This document shows positions 34,941 through 43,900 of a stretch of 64,000 nucleotides of DNA, in pieces (the first letter of the stretch is position 1; each line of letters opens with the position of its first letter). The stretch lies in the NCBI GenBank assembly GCA_018710845.1, contig DVJB01000041.1, positions 34,194 to 98,193 on the forward strand, read 5' to 3'. This stretch comes from Candidatus Onthomonas avicola. GTDB taxonomy: Bacteria; Bacillota; Clostridia; Oscillospirales; Oscillospiraceae. A program made the translations under genes and the position numbers. The notes under the pieces were generated by a model, which ran no database searches, had not been told where the DNA came from, and worked only from the letters and a program-made list of their open reading frames with translations.

Positions 34941-35790
34941 GCGCCGCCGCCGGGAGGCGGCCTGGGCCCTCGCCTTCCTCGCGCCCAGCCTGGCGGGGCT
35001 GGCGGTGTTCGTCCTCGCCCCCTTTGTGGAGACGGTGCGCCGCTCCTTCACCAACGCCCTCGGCACGCGGTGGATGGGGCTGGCGAACTACCGCAGCGTG
35101 CTCTCCAACGCTGCCTTCCGCCTCGCCGCGGCAAACACGGCCCGCTTTCTCGCCTGCTGCCTGCCGCTGCTGCTGGGGCTCTCGCTGCTGCTGGCGCTGC
35201 TGGTGCGCGCGCGGCGCGGGCGCGGCGGGGTGTTTCAGACCACCTTTCTGCTGCCGATGGCGGTGCCGGTGAGCGCGATTGTCCTGCTCTGGCGGGTGCT
35301 CTTTGACGCCAACGGCCTGGCCAATGGCCTGCTCGTCTCGCTGGGGGCGCAGCCGGTGGACTTTCTGGGCACAGACGCGGCCTTCTGGGTGCTGGTGGCG
35401 ACCTATCTCTGGAAAAACGCAGGCTATGACATGATTCTCTGGCTGGCCGGACTGGACGCCATCTCCCGCGACCTCTATGACGCGGCGGCGGCGGACGGGG
35501 CGGGGACGTGGCAGCAGTTTCGCTACATCACCCTCCCCGGCCTCGCGCCCACGGCGGGGGTGGTGGGCCTGCTCTCGCTGATCAACACCTTCAAGGTCTT
35601 CCGCGAGGCCTATCTCGTCGCGGGCCGCTACCCGCACGAGAGCATGTACCTGCTCCAGCACCTGTTCAACAACTGGTTCCTCAGCCTGGACATGGGCCGC
35701 CTGACCGCGGCGGCGGTGCTGCTGGTGCTGGCGCTGCTGGCGGTGCTGCTGCCGGCGCGCCGGCTCTGGCGGCTGGAGGAGAGGACATGA
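34885..35790 (+). CDS. Sugar-type ABC transporter permease (MalF/UgpA-like)
   Basis: WALAFLAPSLAGLAVFVLAPFVETVRRSF; EAA loop DLYDAAAADGAGTWQQFRYITLPGLAPT. The start overlaps the SBP gene by 56 bp and may be further downstream. Confidence 0.9.
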   Translation: MKRSARCGKRSPSASRSSKRRRREAAWALAFLAPSLAGLAVFVLAPFVETVRRSFTNALGTRWMGLANYRSVLSNAAFRLAAANTARFLACCLPLLLGLSLLLALLVRARRGRGGVFQTTFLLPMAVPVSAIVLLWRVLFDANGLANGLLVSLGAQPVDFLGTDAAFWVLVATYLWKNAGYDMILWLAGLDAISRDLYDAAAADGAGTWQQFRYITLPGLAPTAGVVGLLSLINTFKVFREAYLVAGRYPHESMYLLQHLFNNWFLSLDMGRLTAAAVLLVLALLAVLLPARRLWRLEERT

Positions 35791-36629
35791 GGCGCGCGGC
35801 GGTGCTGGCGGTCCTTCTTGTCCTCGCGCTGCTGGTGTGGTGGCCGCTCTGGTTCATCCTGATGGGGGTCTTTCTGCCCGCCGACGAGCTGAACCTGCTC
35901 CTCGGCCCCATCTTTGACGCGGCGGCGGAGCGCTATGCCGCCTGGACCCTCCTGCCGAGCTGGCCGACGCTCCAGCCGCTGGCCGAGCTGCTGCTGGACA
36001 CGCCGGAGTTCTTCATCGTCTTCTGGAACAGCTGCGCCCTCGCCTTTCCGCAGGTGCTGGGGCAGTTCCTGGTGGGCGCGCCGGCGGCGTGGGCGTTTGC
36101 GCGGCTGCGCTTTCCGGGGCGGCGGGCGCTGTTTGCGCTCTATGTGGTGCTCATGCTCCTGCCGTTCCAGGTGACGATGGTGCCCAGCTACCTGGTGCTC
36201 GACGCCCTGGGGCTGATGGACACCCGCTGGGCGGTGATCCTGCCCGGCGTCTTCTCCACCTATCCGGTGTTCATCATGGCCCGCGGCTTTGAGGCGATCC
36301 CGGCCAGCGTGGTGGAGGCGGCGGAGCTGGACGGGGCGGGGCAGTGGGAGATCTTCCTGCGGCTGGGCCTGCCGATGGGGCTGCCCTCCATCATCTCCGC
36401 GCTCGTCCTCGGCTTTCTGGACGCCTGGGGCGCGGTGGAGCAGCCGATGACCTTTTTGGAGACGCCCGCCCTCTGGCCGCTCACCCTCTACCTGCCCGAG
36501 GTGGTGGAGGAGAATCTGGGCGTGTCCATGGCGGCGGGCTTTCTGGCCCTGATGCCGGCCTTGCTCATCTTCCTGTTCGGGCAGCGCTATCTGGAACAGG
36601 GCATTTTACAGGGAGCGGTGAAAGAGTGA
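35787..36629 (+). CDS. Sugar-type ABC transporter permease (MalG/UgpE-like)
   Basis: ATGA overlap; EAA loop SVVEAAELDGAGQWEIFLRLGLPMGLPS; start inferred at 35787. Confidence 0.9.
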   Translation: MRRAAVLAVLLVLALLVWWPLWFILMGVFLPADELNLLLGPIFDAAAERYAAWTLLPSWPTLQPLAELLLDTPEFFIVFWNSCALAFPQVLGQFLVGAPAAWAFARLRFPGRRALFALYVVLMLLPFQVTMVPSYLVLDALGLMDTRWAVILPGVFSTYPVFIMARGFEAIPASVVEAAELDGAGQWEIFLRLGLPMGLPSIISALVLGFLDAWGAVEQPMTFLETPALWPLTLYLPEVVEENLGVSMAAGFLALMPALLIFLFGQRYLEQGILQGAVKE

Positions 36630-38362
36630 ACAAAAATATCAGAGAACGCGCGGCCCTCTCCGCCGCACCGGAGAGGAGAGAGCGGGACGGCCTGCTGCGC
36701 CGGCTGCGGCGGCCCCGCCGCCTGCGCACGCCGTCCGCGCCGGACGAGCGGGAGGAGCAGTGCGGCCAGCGCCGCGCGGCGGGGCGGATTGCGGCCTTCT
36801 TCGTGCTTATGCTAGCGCTGACGCTCTTTGCCCGGGGCATGGCGGCGGCCGCCGCCACCGAGGTGGAGGTGACCGCCCCCCAGCGCGCGCAGGTGACGGA
36901 GGAGACGGTCTTCTCCGGCACGCTGGAGAGCCAGACGACCGAGACCCTCACCCTCCCGGAGGGGCTGACGGTGCGCAGCGTCTACGTCTCCGCCGGGCAG
37001 GCGGTGGAGGAGGGGGAGGCGCTGCTGGCGGTGGACACGGATGCGCTTAGCAGCGCCCTCACCCGCGCCCAGGGCGAGCTGGACCGGCTGAATTTACAGT
37101 TGGCGGGCTATCAGGAACCGGAGGAGGCGGACGACAGCGCCCTCACCTCCGCCGAGACCGGCCTGGCGCGCGCCCGGGAGGACGCGCAGTCCGCCGCCGC
37201 CGACCAGTCGCGCGCCCTCTCCCGCGCGGAGGAGGCTCTGGCAGATGCCCGCACGCAGCGCGACCAGGCGCAAGCGGACCTCGCCGCGCTGGAGGCCAGC
37301 CGGGACGCCCTGCGCCAGACGCTGGAGGACCAGTACGCCGCGCGGGACGAACTGCAATCGCAGCTCGACGCCGCCCCAGAACCTCCGGACTCCGAAGCTC
37401 CGGATGCGCAGGACCCAGAGCGCGGCGCGGCGGATAACAGCGGAGTCCGGGAGCAGCTCGACGCGCTCAACGCGCAGATCACGGAAGACGAGGCGGCGCT
37501 GGAGACACTGGAGGGCCAAATCGAGGCGGCCCGGGACGCCGTCCGGAGCGCGCAGGATACTGTGGACGCCGCCGCTGACAGCCTAGAGGACGCGCAGTCC
37601 GCCGCCCAGGACACCCGGCGCTCCAATCAGCGCAGCGTGGAGGACGCCGAGGACGCGCTGACCCAGGCACAGGAGGACTACGCCGGCGCCCAGGCGGACG
37701 CGGAGACCCAGAATTTGCAGAATCAGACGGAGGCGGAGCTGCTGGCCGTCACCATCGCCGAACAGGAGGCACTTGTGCGGCAGCTGGAGGAGCTCCAAGC
37801 GGCGGACGGCGTCCTCGCCGCCCCGGTGGACGGCACAGTGCGCGCGCTGGAGGGCACGGAGGACGGCGGGGCAGTCTCCGTCACCTTCACGGTGCGCAGC
37901 GACGGCTATCTTCTCACCCTGACCGGGGACGAACTGCAGGAGCTGACCGTGGGGGACGCGCTTACCGTCTCTCAGGGGGAGGAACAGACCGGCCAGACGG
38001 CGCTCGCCACCCTCACCCAGTCGGAGGAGGGGGAGTGGACGGCCACCGCCCGCCTCACCGGCGGCGGCTGGACGGACGGGAGCGCCGAGGCGCGGATTGT
38101 CAGCTCCAGTGAGACCTATGACCTCACCGTCCCCGCAGCGGCCTGCCATACGGACAACGGCGGCTCCTTCGTCTACGTCGCCGAGCTGCGCGAGTCGGTG
38201 CTCGGGATGCGCTATGTCGTCCGGCGCGAGCCGGTCAACCTGCTGGCGAGCGACGGCGCCACGGCGGCGGTGGACGGCATCCTCAGCGGTGAGAGCCTGG
38301 TCATCTGCGGCGCGACCCGCTCCGTACAGGAGGGGGAGACCGTGCGGGTGGCATCTTCATGA
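36626..38362 (+). CDS. HlyD/MacA-like membrane fusion (adaptor) protein with long coiled coil
   Basis: GTG start overlapping preceding stop; single TM; biotinyl-lipoyl-like LPEGLTVRSVYVSAGQAVEEGEALLAVDT, long Ala/Glu/Gln coiled coil, ...GVLAAPVDGTVRALEG. Confidence 0.8.
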   Translation: MNKNIRERAALSAAPERRERDGLLRRLRRPRRLRTPSAPDEREEQCGQRRAAGRIAAFFVLMLALTLFARGMAAAAATEVEVTAPQRAQVTEETVFSGTLESQTTETLTLPEGLTVRSVYVSAGQAVEEGEALLAVDTDALSSALTRAQGELDRLNLQLAGYQEPEEADDSALTSAETGLARAREDAQSAAADQSRALSRAEEALADARTQRDQAQADLAALEASRDALRQTLEDQYAARDELQSQLDAAPEPPDSEAPDAQDPERGAADNSGVREQLDALNAQITEDEAALETLEGQIEAARDAVRSAQDTVDAAADSLEDAQSAAQDTRRSNQRSVEDAEDALTQAQEDYAGAQADAETQNLQNQTEAELLAVTIAEQEALVRQLEELQAADGVLAAPVDGTVRALEGTEDGGAVSVTFTVRSDGYLLTLTGDELQELTVGDALTVSQGEEQTGQTALATLTQSEEGEWTATARLTGGGWTDGSAEARIVSSSETYDLTVPAAACHTDNGGSFVYVAELRESVLGMRYVVRREPVNLLASDGATAAVDGILSGESLVICGATRSVQEGETVRVASS

Positions 38363-39381
38363 GGCGGCTGCGCCCGGCCGTGCGCTTTCTGCTGCCCGCC
38401 CTGGCGGAGGTGATCTGCCTGCTGCTGGCCTGGCAGGCCGCGGCGGCGGTGGCGGACCTGTATCCCGCGGCCGTCTCCCTGCGCTACCGCGCGCCGCTGA
38501 CCGCCGCCGAGATGGCGCAGGCGGAGCAGCCGGAGGAGACAGAGGAGACAGAGGAGGGCGCGCAGCTGCGCCTCGCCGCCGCCTGGTATGAGGAGGAGGG
38601 GGAGGCCGCCCTCACCAACACTGTCCGGACAGCGACTGCCGTCCGCTACCGGGGCGACCGCGCGGCGATTGCCCGTCTCACCTATCTCTCCGGCGGCGAG
38701 CCGGGGGCGCAGGAGGATGCCGCGCTGGTCTCGGAGGGCTTTGCCCGCGCCCTCTGGGGCAGCGCCGACGTGCTCGGCCAGACCTTCTCCTGGCAGGGCG
38801 AGCGCTTCACCGTCTGCGGTGTTTACGAGGGAGAGGACGGCCTCTACCTCCCGCAGAAGGGCCGGGAGGGGTTTTGCTGCCTGGAGCTGACCGGCCCGGC
38901 GGAGGACCCGGTGGGCGCGGCCCTGGACTTCACCGCCCGCACCGGGCTGGACGGCTGGGACGGGGCGGTATGGGGGACGGCGGGCGGGGTGCTGCTGCGC
39001 CTGCTGGTCTGGCTGCCGCCGCTGGCGGGCGCGCTGTGGGCGCTCTGTCGTCTGGCCCGGCTGTCTTGGCCGCGGCGCGGAGCGGCGCGGTATGCGCTGG
39101 CCGCGGCGGCCGTTCTCCTGCTGGGCGCGCTGCTTCCGATGGGGGCGGCGTATCTGCCGGGCTGGCTCACACCGCCGCAGTGGAGCGACTTCTCCTTCTG
39201 GTACCAGCTCTGGCGCAGCGCCGGGGCGCGGCTGGAGGAGTGGTTCCGCCTGCCGGTCTGGGAGAAGGACGTGGAGGCCAAGCGGACGCTGCTGGTTTGG
39301 CTGGGCGGCTGGCTGGGCAGCGCGGCGGCTCTTGCGGCGCTCAAAGAGGGGCTGCTGCGCGCCGCGCCGCGTGGAGACTAG
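38359..39381 (+). CDS. MacB/FtsX-like permease-type membrane protein
   Basis: N-terminal TM, periplasmic domain with ALVSEGFARALWGSADVLGQTFSWQGERFTVCGVYEGE (MacB_PCD-like), C-terminal TM helices; ATGA overlap. Confidence 0.7.
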   Translation: MRRLRPAVRFLLPALAEVICLLLAWQAAAAVADLYPAAVSLRYRAPLTAAEMAQAEQPEETEETEEGAQLRLAAAWYEEEGEAALTNTVRTATAVRYRGDRAAIARLTYLSGGEPGAQEDAALVSEGFARALWGSADVLGQTFSWQGERFTVCGVYEGEDGLYLPQKGREGFCCLELTGPAEDPVGAALDFTARTGLDGWDGAVWGTAGGVLLRLLVWLPPLAGALWALCRLARLSWPRRGAARYALAAAAVLLLGALLPMGAAYLPGWLTPPQWSDFSFWYQLWRSAGARLEEWFRLPVWEKDVEAKRTLLVWLGGWLGSAAALAALKEGLLRAAPRGD

Positions 39382-39412
39382 GCAGATACCGTCAAGCGAG
39401 CGCCCGGCGCTC

Positions 39413-39441
39413 TTGATTTTTGATGGCGAATCGTGTATGCT
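39413..39441 (+). promoter_or_regulatory. Promoter of flavodiiron protein gene
   Basis: TTGATT-17 bp-TATGCT. Confidence 0.65.
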
Positions 39442-39543
39442 ATGGGTAACCAAAGGAAAAAACGGGTTTTGGTACGGTGCGGATTGCTGTGCCGGCCCGG
39501 ACATCTGCGGTCCCGGCAGCGGACCTGAAACAAAGGAGCATAC

Positions 39544-40758
39544 ATGATGTATTGTACTCGAAAGGTGACCGAGTCTGTCCACTGGGTGGGCGCCTCCGAC
39601 CGCCGTCTGGCGCTGTTTGAAAATCTTTTCCCCATCCCCCGCGGCGTCTCGTATAACTCCTATCTGATCGTCGATGAGAAGACCGCCCTGCTTGACACGG
39701 CGGACGCCTCCGTCTCTGCGCAGTTTATGGAAAATGTCCTCCATGTGCTCGACGGGCGGCCGCTGGACTATCTGGTGGTCAACCACATGGAGCCGGACCA
39801 CTGTGCCAATATCGCCGCGCTGGCCCTGCGCTTTCCGGAAATGCAGATTGTGGGCAATGCCAAGACCTTCGTCTTCCTGAACCAGTTCTACGACCTCGAC
39901 CTCACCGGCCGCACCGTCACGGTGAAGGAGGGGGACACCCTCTCCCTCGGCAGCCACACCCTGCGCTTTGTCCTGGCCCCGATGGTCCACTGGCCTGAGG
40001 TGATGGTGGCCTATGAGGAGGCGGAGAAACTCCTCTTCTCCGCCGACGCCTTCGGGAGCTTCGGCGCGATCAACGGCAACCTCTTCCAGGATGAGATCGA
40101 CTTTGACCGCGACTGGCTGGACGACGCCCGCCGGTACTACACCAATATTGTTGGCAAGTACGGCCCGCAGGTGCAGGCGGCGCTCAAGAAGCTCGCCGGG
40201 GTGGACATCGCCATGATCTGCCCGCTGCACGGGCCGGTGTGGCGCGGCGACCTCGGCTACCTGCTCGGCAAGTACGACCTCTGGAGCCGCTACGAGCCGG
40301 AGGACAAGGCCGTCGCCATCTTCTACGCTTCGATGTATGGCGATACCGAGAATGCCGCCAACGTGCTCGCTGCCGCCTTGGCGGAGAGAGGCGTGAAGAA
40401 GATCGCCGTCTACGACGTCTCCGTCACCCATGTCTCCACCCTGATCGCCGAGGCCTTTCGGTGCAGCCACCTGGTGTTTGCAGCGCCGACCTACAACGCC
40501 GGTGTCTATCCCGCCATGGCCAATCTGCTCGAGGACATGAAGAATCTCAATCTCCAGAACCGCACCGTCGGACTGATGGAGAACGGCACCTGGGCGCCCA
40601 TGGCCGGCAAGCAGATGCGCGCCGCCCTGGAGGGGATGAAGCGGATGCGGATTCTCGAGCCGGCGGTGACGGTCAAATCCGCGCTGAAGGCGGACAGCCG
40701 CGCCGCGATTGGCCAGCTCGCAGACACCATCCTCGCCGACCTGGTGCAGGAGGCGTGA
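39544..40758 (+). CDS. A-type flavodiiron protein (FprA-like)
   Basis: MBL-type diiron site NHMEPDHCANI, LVLAPMVHWPEVMVAY, flavodoxin domain AIFYASMYGDTENAANVLAAAL, FAAPTYNAGVYPAMANLLEDM. Confidence 0.95.
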   Translation: MMYCTRKVTESVHWVGASDRRLALFENLFPIPRGVSYNSYLIVDEKTALLDTADASVSAQFMENVLHVLDGRPLDYLVVNHMEPDHCANIAALALRFPEMQIVGNAKTFVFLNQFYDLDLTGRTVTVKEGDTLSLGSHTLRFVLAPMVHWPEVMVAYEEAEKLLFSADAFGSFGAINGNLFQDEIDFDRDWLDDARRYYTNIVGKYGPQVQAALKKLAGVDIAMICPLHGPVWRGDLGYLLGKYDLWSRYEPEDKAVAIFYASMYGDTENAANVLAAALAERGVKKIAVYDVSVTHVSTLIAEAFRCSHLVFAAPTYNAGVYPAMANLLEDMKNLNLQNRTVGLMENGTWAPMAGKQMRAALEGMKRMRILEPAVTVKSALKADSRAAIGQLADTILADLVQEA

Positions 40759-40790
40759 GAAGGCCCGTTTCAGATTCAGACAAAAACTTG

Positions 40791-40831
40791 TGCGCCGCAG
40801 CGCGCCGGATTCGTCCCGGCCGCTGCGGCGC
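40791..40831 (+). terminator. Hairpin after flavodiiron gene
   Basis: GCGCCGCAGCG...CGCTGCGGCGC; no strong T-tract. Confidence 0.4.
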
Positions 40832-40964
40832 CTTGCCGTCCGTCCGACAGGGAGAGACGGAAATCTCAGGGGAAATGCCTTTTCACTGCCGGGCGATTCT
40901 GCTATACTAGAAGCAGGAAATACAGCGCTGGGAACGGCCCGGAGCAGAGGACGGGAGAGAGCAT

Positions 40965-43900
40965 ATGCAGCGAGAGAGCAGACAATTCATAGACTGGGAG
41001 CAGGCGCTGGAGGCCGTGCTGCGCGCGAGCGGACTGTGTAGCTTTACGCGGATGGAGCTGGCTGTCCCGCTCACCGTCTGCCCGGCGGAGGCCATGCCGT
41101 CCGCTCTGACGCGCGGCCTGCCGGTCGTGAGCGGCGCGGCGGAGCTCTCCGCGCAGCCCTGCGCCGTCGCGGCGTGCAAGGACGGCGGGGCGCTTGAGGC
41201 GCGCCTGATGCGGCTGGACGCCCTCTCCCGTGCCCAGGGCACAGGGCAGGGGCGGCAGACGCTCACGCTCGGCCGCGGCCGCCTGCGCGGCCCGGACGGC
41301 GCACTGACCGGGCCGCTGCTGCTCTACCCCGCGCGGCTGGAGCGCCGTGCGGGCGGCTGGGTGCTGCTGGAGGCCCAGGAACGCGAGCGGTGCAACCTCG
41401 CGGCGCTGTGCCTGCTGCCGCCGGAGTGCTCGGCCCCGTCGGAGGGATGGAGCGGATACTGGAACACCCTCTCCGAGCAGCTCGCCGCCGCGTTGGACGG
41501 GAGCGGCTGGCAGTGGGAGGACGGGCTGTGGCTCGGCCTGCTGCCCCTCTGGGAGATGGAGACGGCGCAGACGCTGGACCGCCCCTCACCTCCCGGCACC
41601 CTGGGGGCGCTGCTGGCCGCGGGAGAGCCGTGGCCGAGCGAGACGGAACCGGAACAGGAGGACGGCGAGGCTTTGCTGACCCCGCTGCCGCTCGACGGGG
41701 TGCAGACCGCCGCGCTCAAGCGATTGAACCAGGGGGGACATACCCTGCTCTCCGGCGGGATCGGGACCGGCAAGCGCCAGATGGCCGCCGCCCTGGCGGT
41801 GAACGCGATGAGCCGGGGCGCGCGCACGCTCATCCTCTCCCAGCGGGAGGCGGACCGGGAGGAGGTCTACGACCGGCTGCGCGAGCTGTCGCTCGAGCCG
41901 TTCTGCCTGCGCATTCCCAGCCAGGGGGATCGCCGCGCCGCTGTCCTGCGGCAGTACAATATCGCCGCGCAACTGCACCCGGAGGGGGACGGGGAGGGCT
42001 TTTTCACCCTCTCGCAGCAGCTTGAGCGGCAGGCGCAGCGGCTGGACCGCTCGGTGGCTGCCCTGCACACCCCGGGCAAGCATGGCCTGAGCCCCTTCCA
42101 GCTCATCTGCCGCTACCTGTGCGAGGAGGAGACGGAGGGATACCTGCCCCTGCCCGAGCCGATGATCAGCCATCTGGACCGGGACGGTCTGCAAAACCGC
42201 CTGGAGAGCGCCGAGGCGCTCGCCCGCGCGGCGGATGCCCTGGGTGAACCGTCAGGGCACCCGCTCGGGCTGATCTGGGGCAGCGAATACGACCCGGAGC
42301 AGGCCACCCGGATTCCCGCGGCGGCCGGGGACCTGCTCGAGCACATCGACGCGCTGGAGGAGGCGGGACGGCAGTGGTGCCGGCTCACCGGCCTGGAGCT
42401 GCCGGAGCGGCAGGAGGACTGGGGCCGCCTGTGTGAGGGGGCCGGCCTGCTGCTGGAGTGGCGGGATTACCCCGCCAGCTGGGCCAGCTCGACGCGCATC
42501 CCGCTGCTGACAGACGCGGTGGTGGAGCTGGAAAAGCGCTTTGAGCGCGCCGGACGCCTGCGCGCGGCGATTGAAGCGCGCTGGGAGCCGGCGGTCTTCC
42601 GCTTAGACGCGGTGGCGCTGGAGCGCCAGTGGCATTTTCTGCAGGAGGGCTGGACCCTGCCCTCCGACCCGGAGCGGGAGCGACAGCTGCGATTGCTGCT
42701 CGTTCAGGCGGAGAGCTTGCTGAGCGGGCTGGAGATGGCCGGACGCCGCTGGGCCAAGGCGGTGGAGATCCCGCTGCCCACCACGCGCGACAGCTGGGAG
42801 CGCAGCTATGAGGTGGCGCTGGAGCTGGCCCGCTGGAAGGAGATCCCCGGGGAATGGGGCAGCTGCTCGAGCCTGCAGGCGCTGCTCTGGGACGTGGGCG
42901 AGCTGATCGACCACGGCAAGCGCGCCAAAGAGTGCAAGGAAGTGCTGCTGCGCGACTGGACGGAGGAATTTTTGCACCAGGACGGCGCGCAGCTGATGGA
43001 GCGCTGGCAGCGGGAGGGCGGCAGCTGGGGCATCGGCTGGCTCAAGCGTCAGACGACGGTGCGCGCCGAGGTGGAGCCCTACTGCCGCTGCCGCCTGACG
43101 GCGGACGTGCTGGAAAACGGCCTGCGCTGGCTGGCGGACTATCAGGAGGAGCTGCGCCAGTGCGACGAGATCTATCACCGCTGGGAGCGGGAGCTCTCCT
43201 CGGTCTATCACCGGGAAGACACCGTCTGGCTCTGGCTGGACTCGGCGCGGCAGGTCGCCTCGGAGAGCCATGACTGGCTGGCCGAGCTGACCGGAAGCGA
43301 GGATTTTCTGCGCCGCTACGGCAGCTCGGAGGAGGCGGTGTCCGCCGCCGTGCAGCTCAAGGAGAGCTGGGAGGGCGCGCGCGACGTGCTGGGACGGCTG
43401 GACGTGATGATCGGCCGGACCGGACAGCCGGACAGCCGGGACTGGCTGGCCGAGCGGCGCGGCGACTGCCGCCGGCTGCAAAACCTGCTCAAGATCCGCA
43501 AGCGGCTGCAGGAGTGCTCCCGCGCGGGAGAGGTCTCCCTCGGCGAGATCGGGCAGCAGCTGTCCCTTTTTGCCCAGTATCAGCAGGAGCGCCGGGCGAT
43601 CGGCGAGCTCTATGACCGCTGGCGCGAGGAGCTTGAGGGCCTCTTCCGGGAGGAGGAGACCGACTGGGAGGCGCTGCACACCATGAGCATCCGCGCGGGC
43701 AACGCGGACGAGGCGCTGGCCGAGCTGACCGGCGACCTGGGCCTGCGCGCCCGGCTGGCGGGGGACGCGAAGGCGCAGGACTGCGCCCGGGCGCTCTCGG
43801 AGTCCTATCAGGCGGTACGGGAGCAGTCCGGCCAGTTTGCCCGCCTGGTCAGCGCGCATCTGACGGGAGCGGACGGGGCGTGGCTGCCCCAGCTCCGGGA

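Noticed and set aside
32595-35066. 823-aa minus-strand ORF antisense to the solute-binding protein
   Set aside because: No domain signal and V/H/R/Q-rich shadow composition; the plus strand encodes an obvious lipoprotein.
38212-40470. 752-aa minus-strand ORF overlapping MacB-like and flavodiiron genes
   Set aside because: Spans two well-supported plus-strand genes; composition consistent with antisense artefact.
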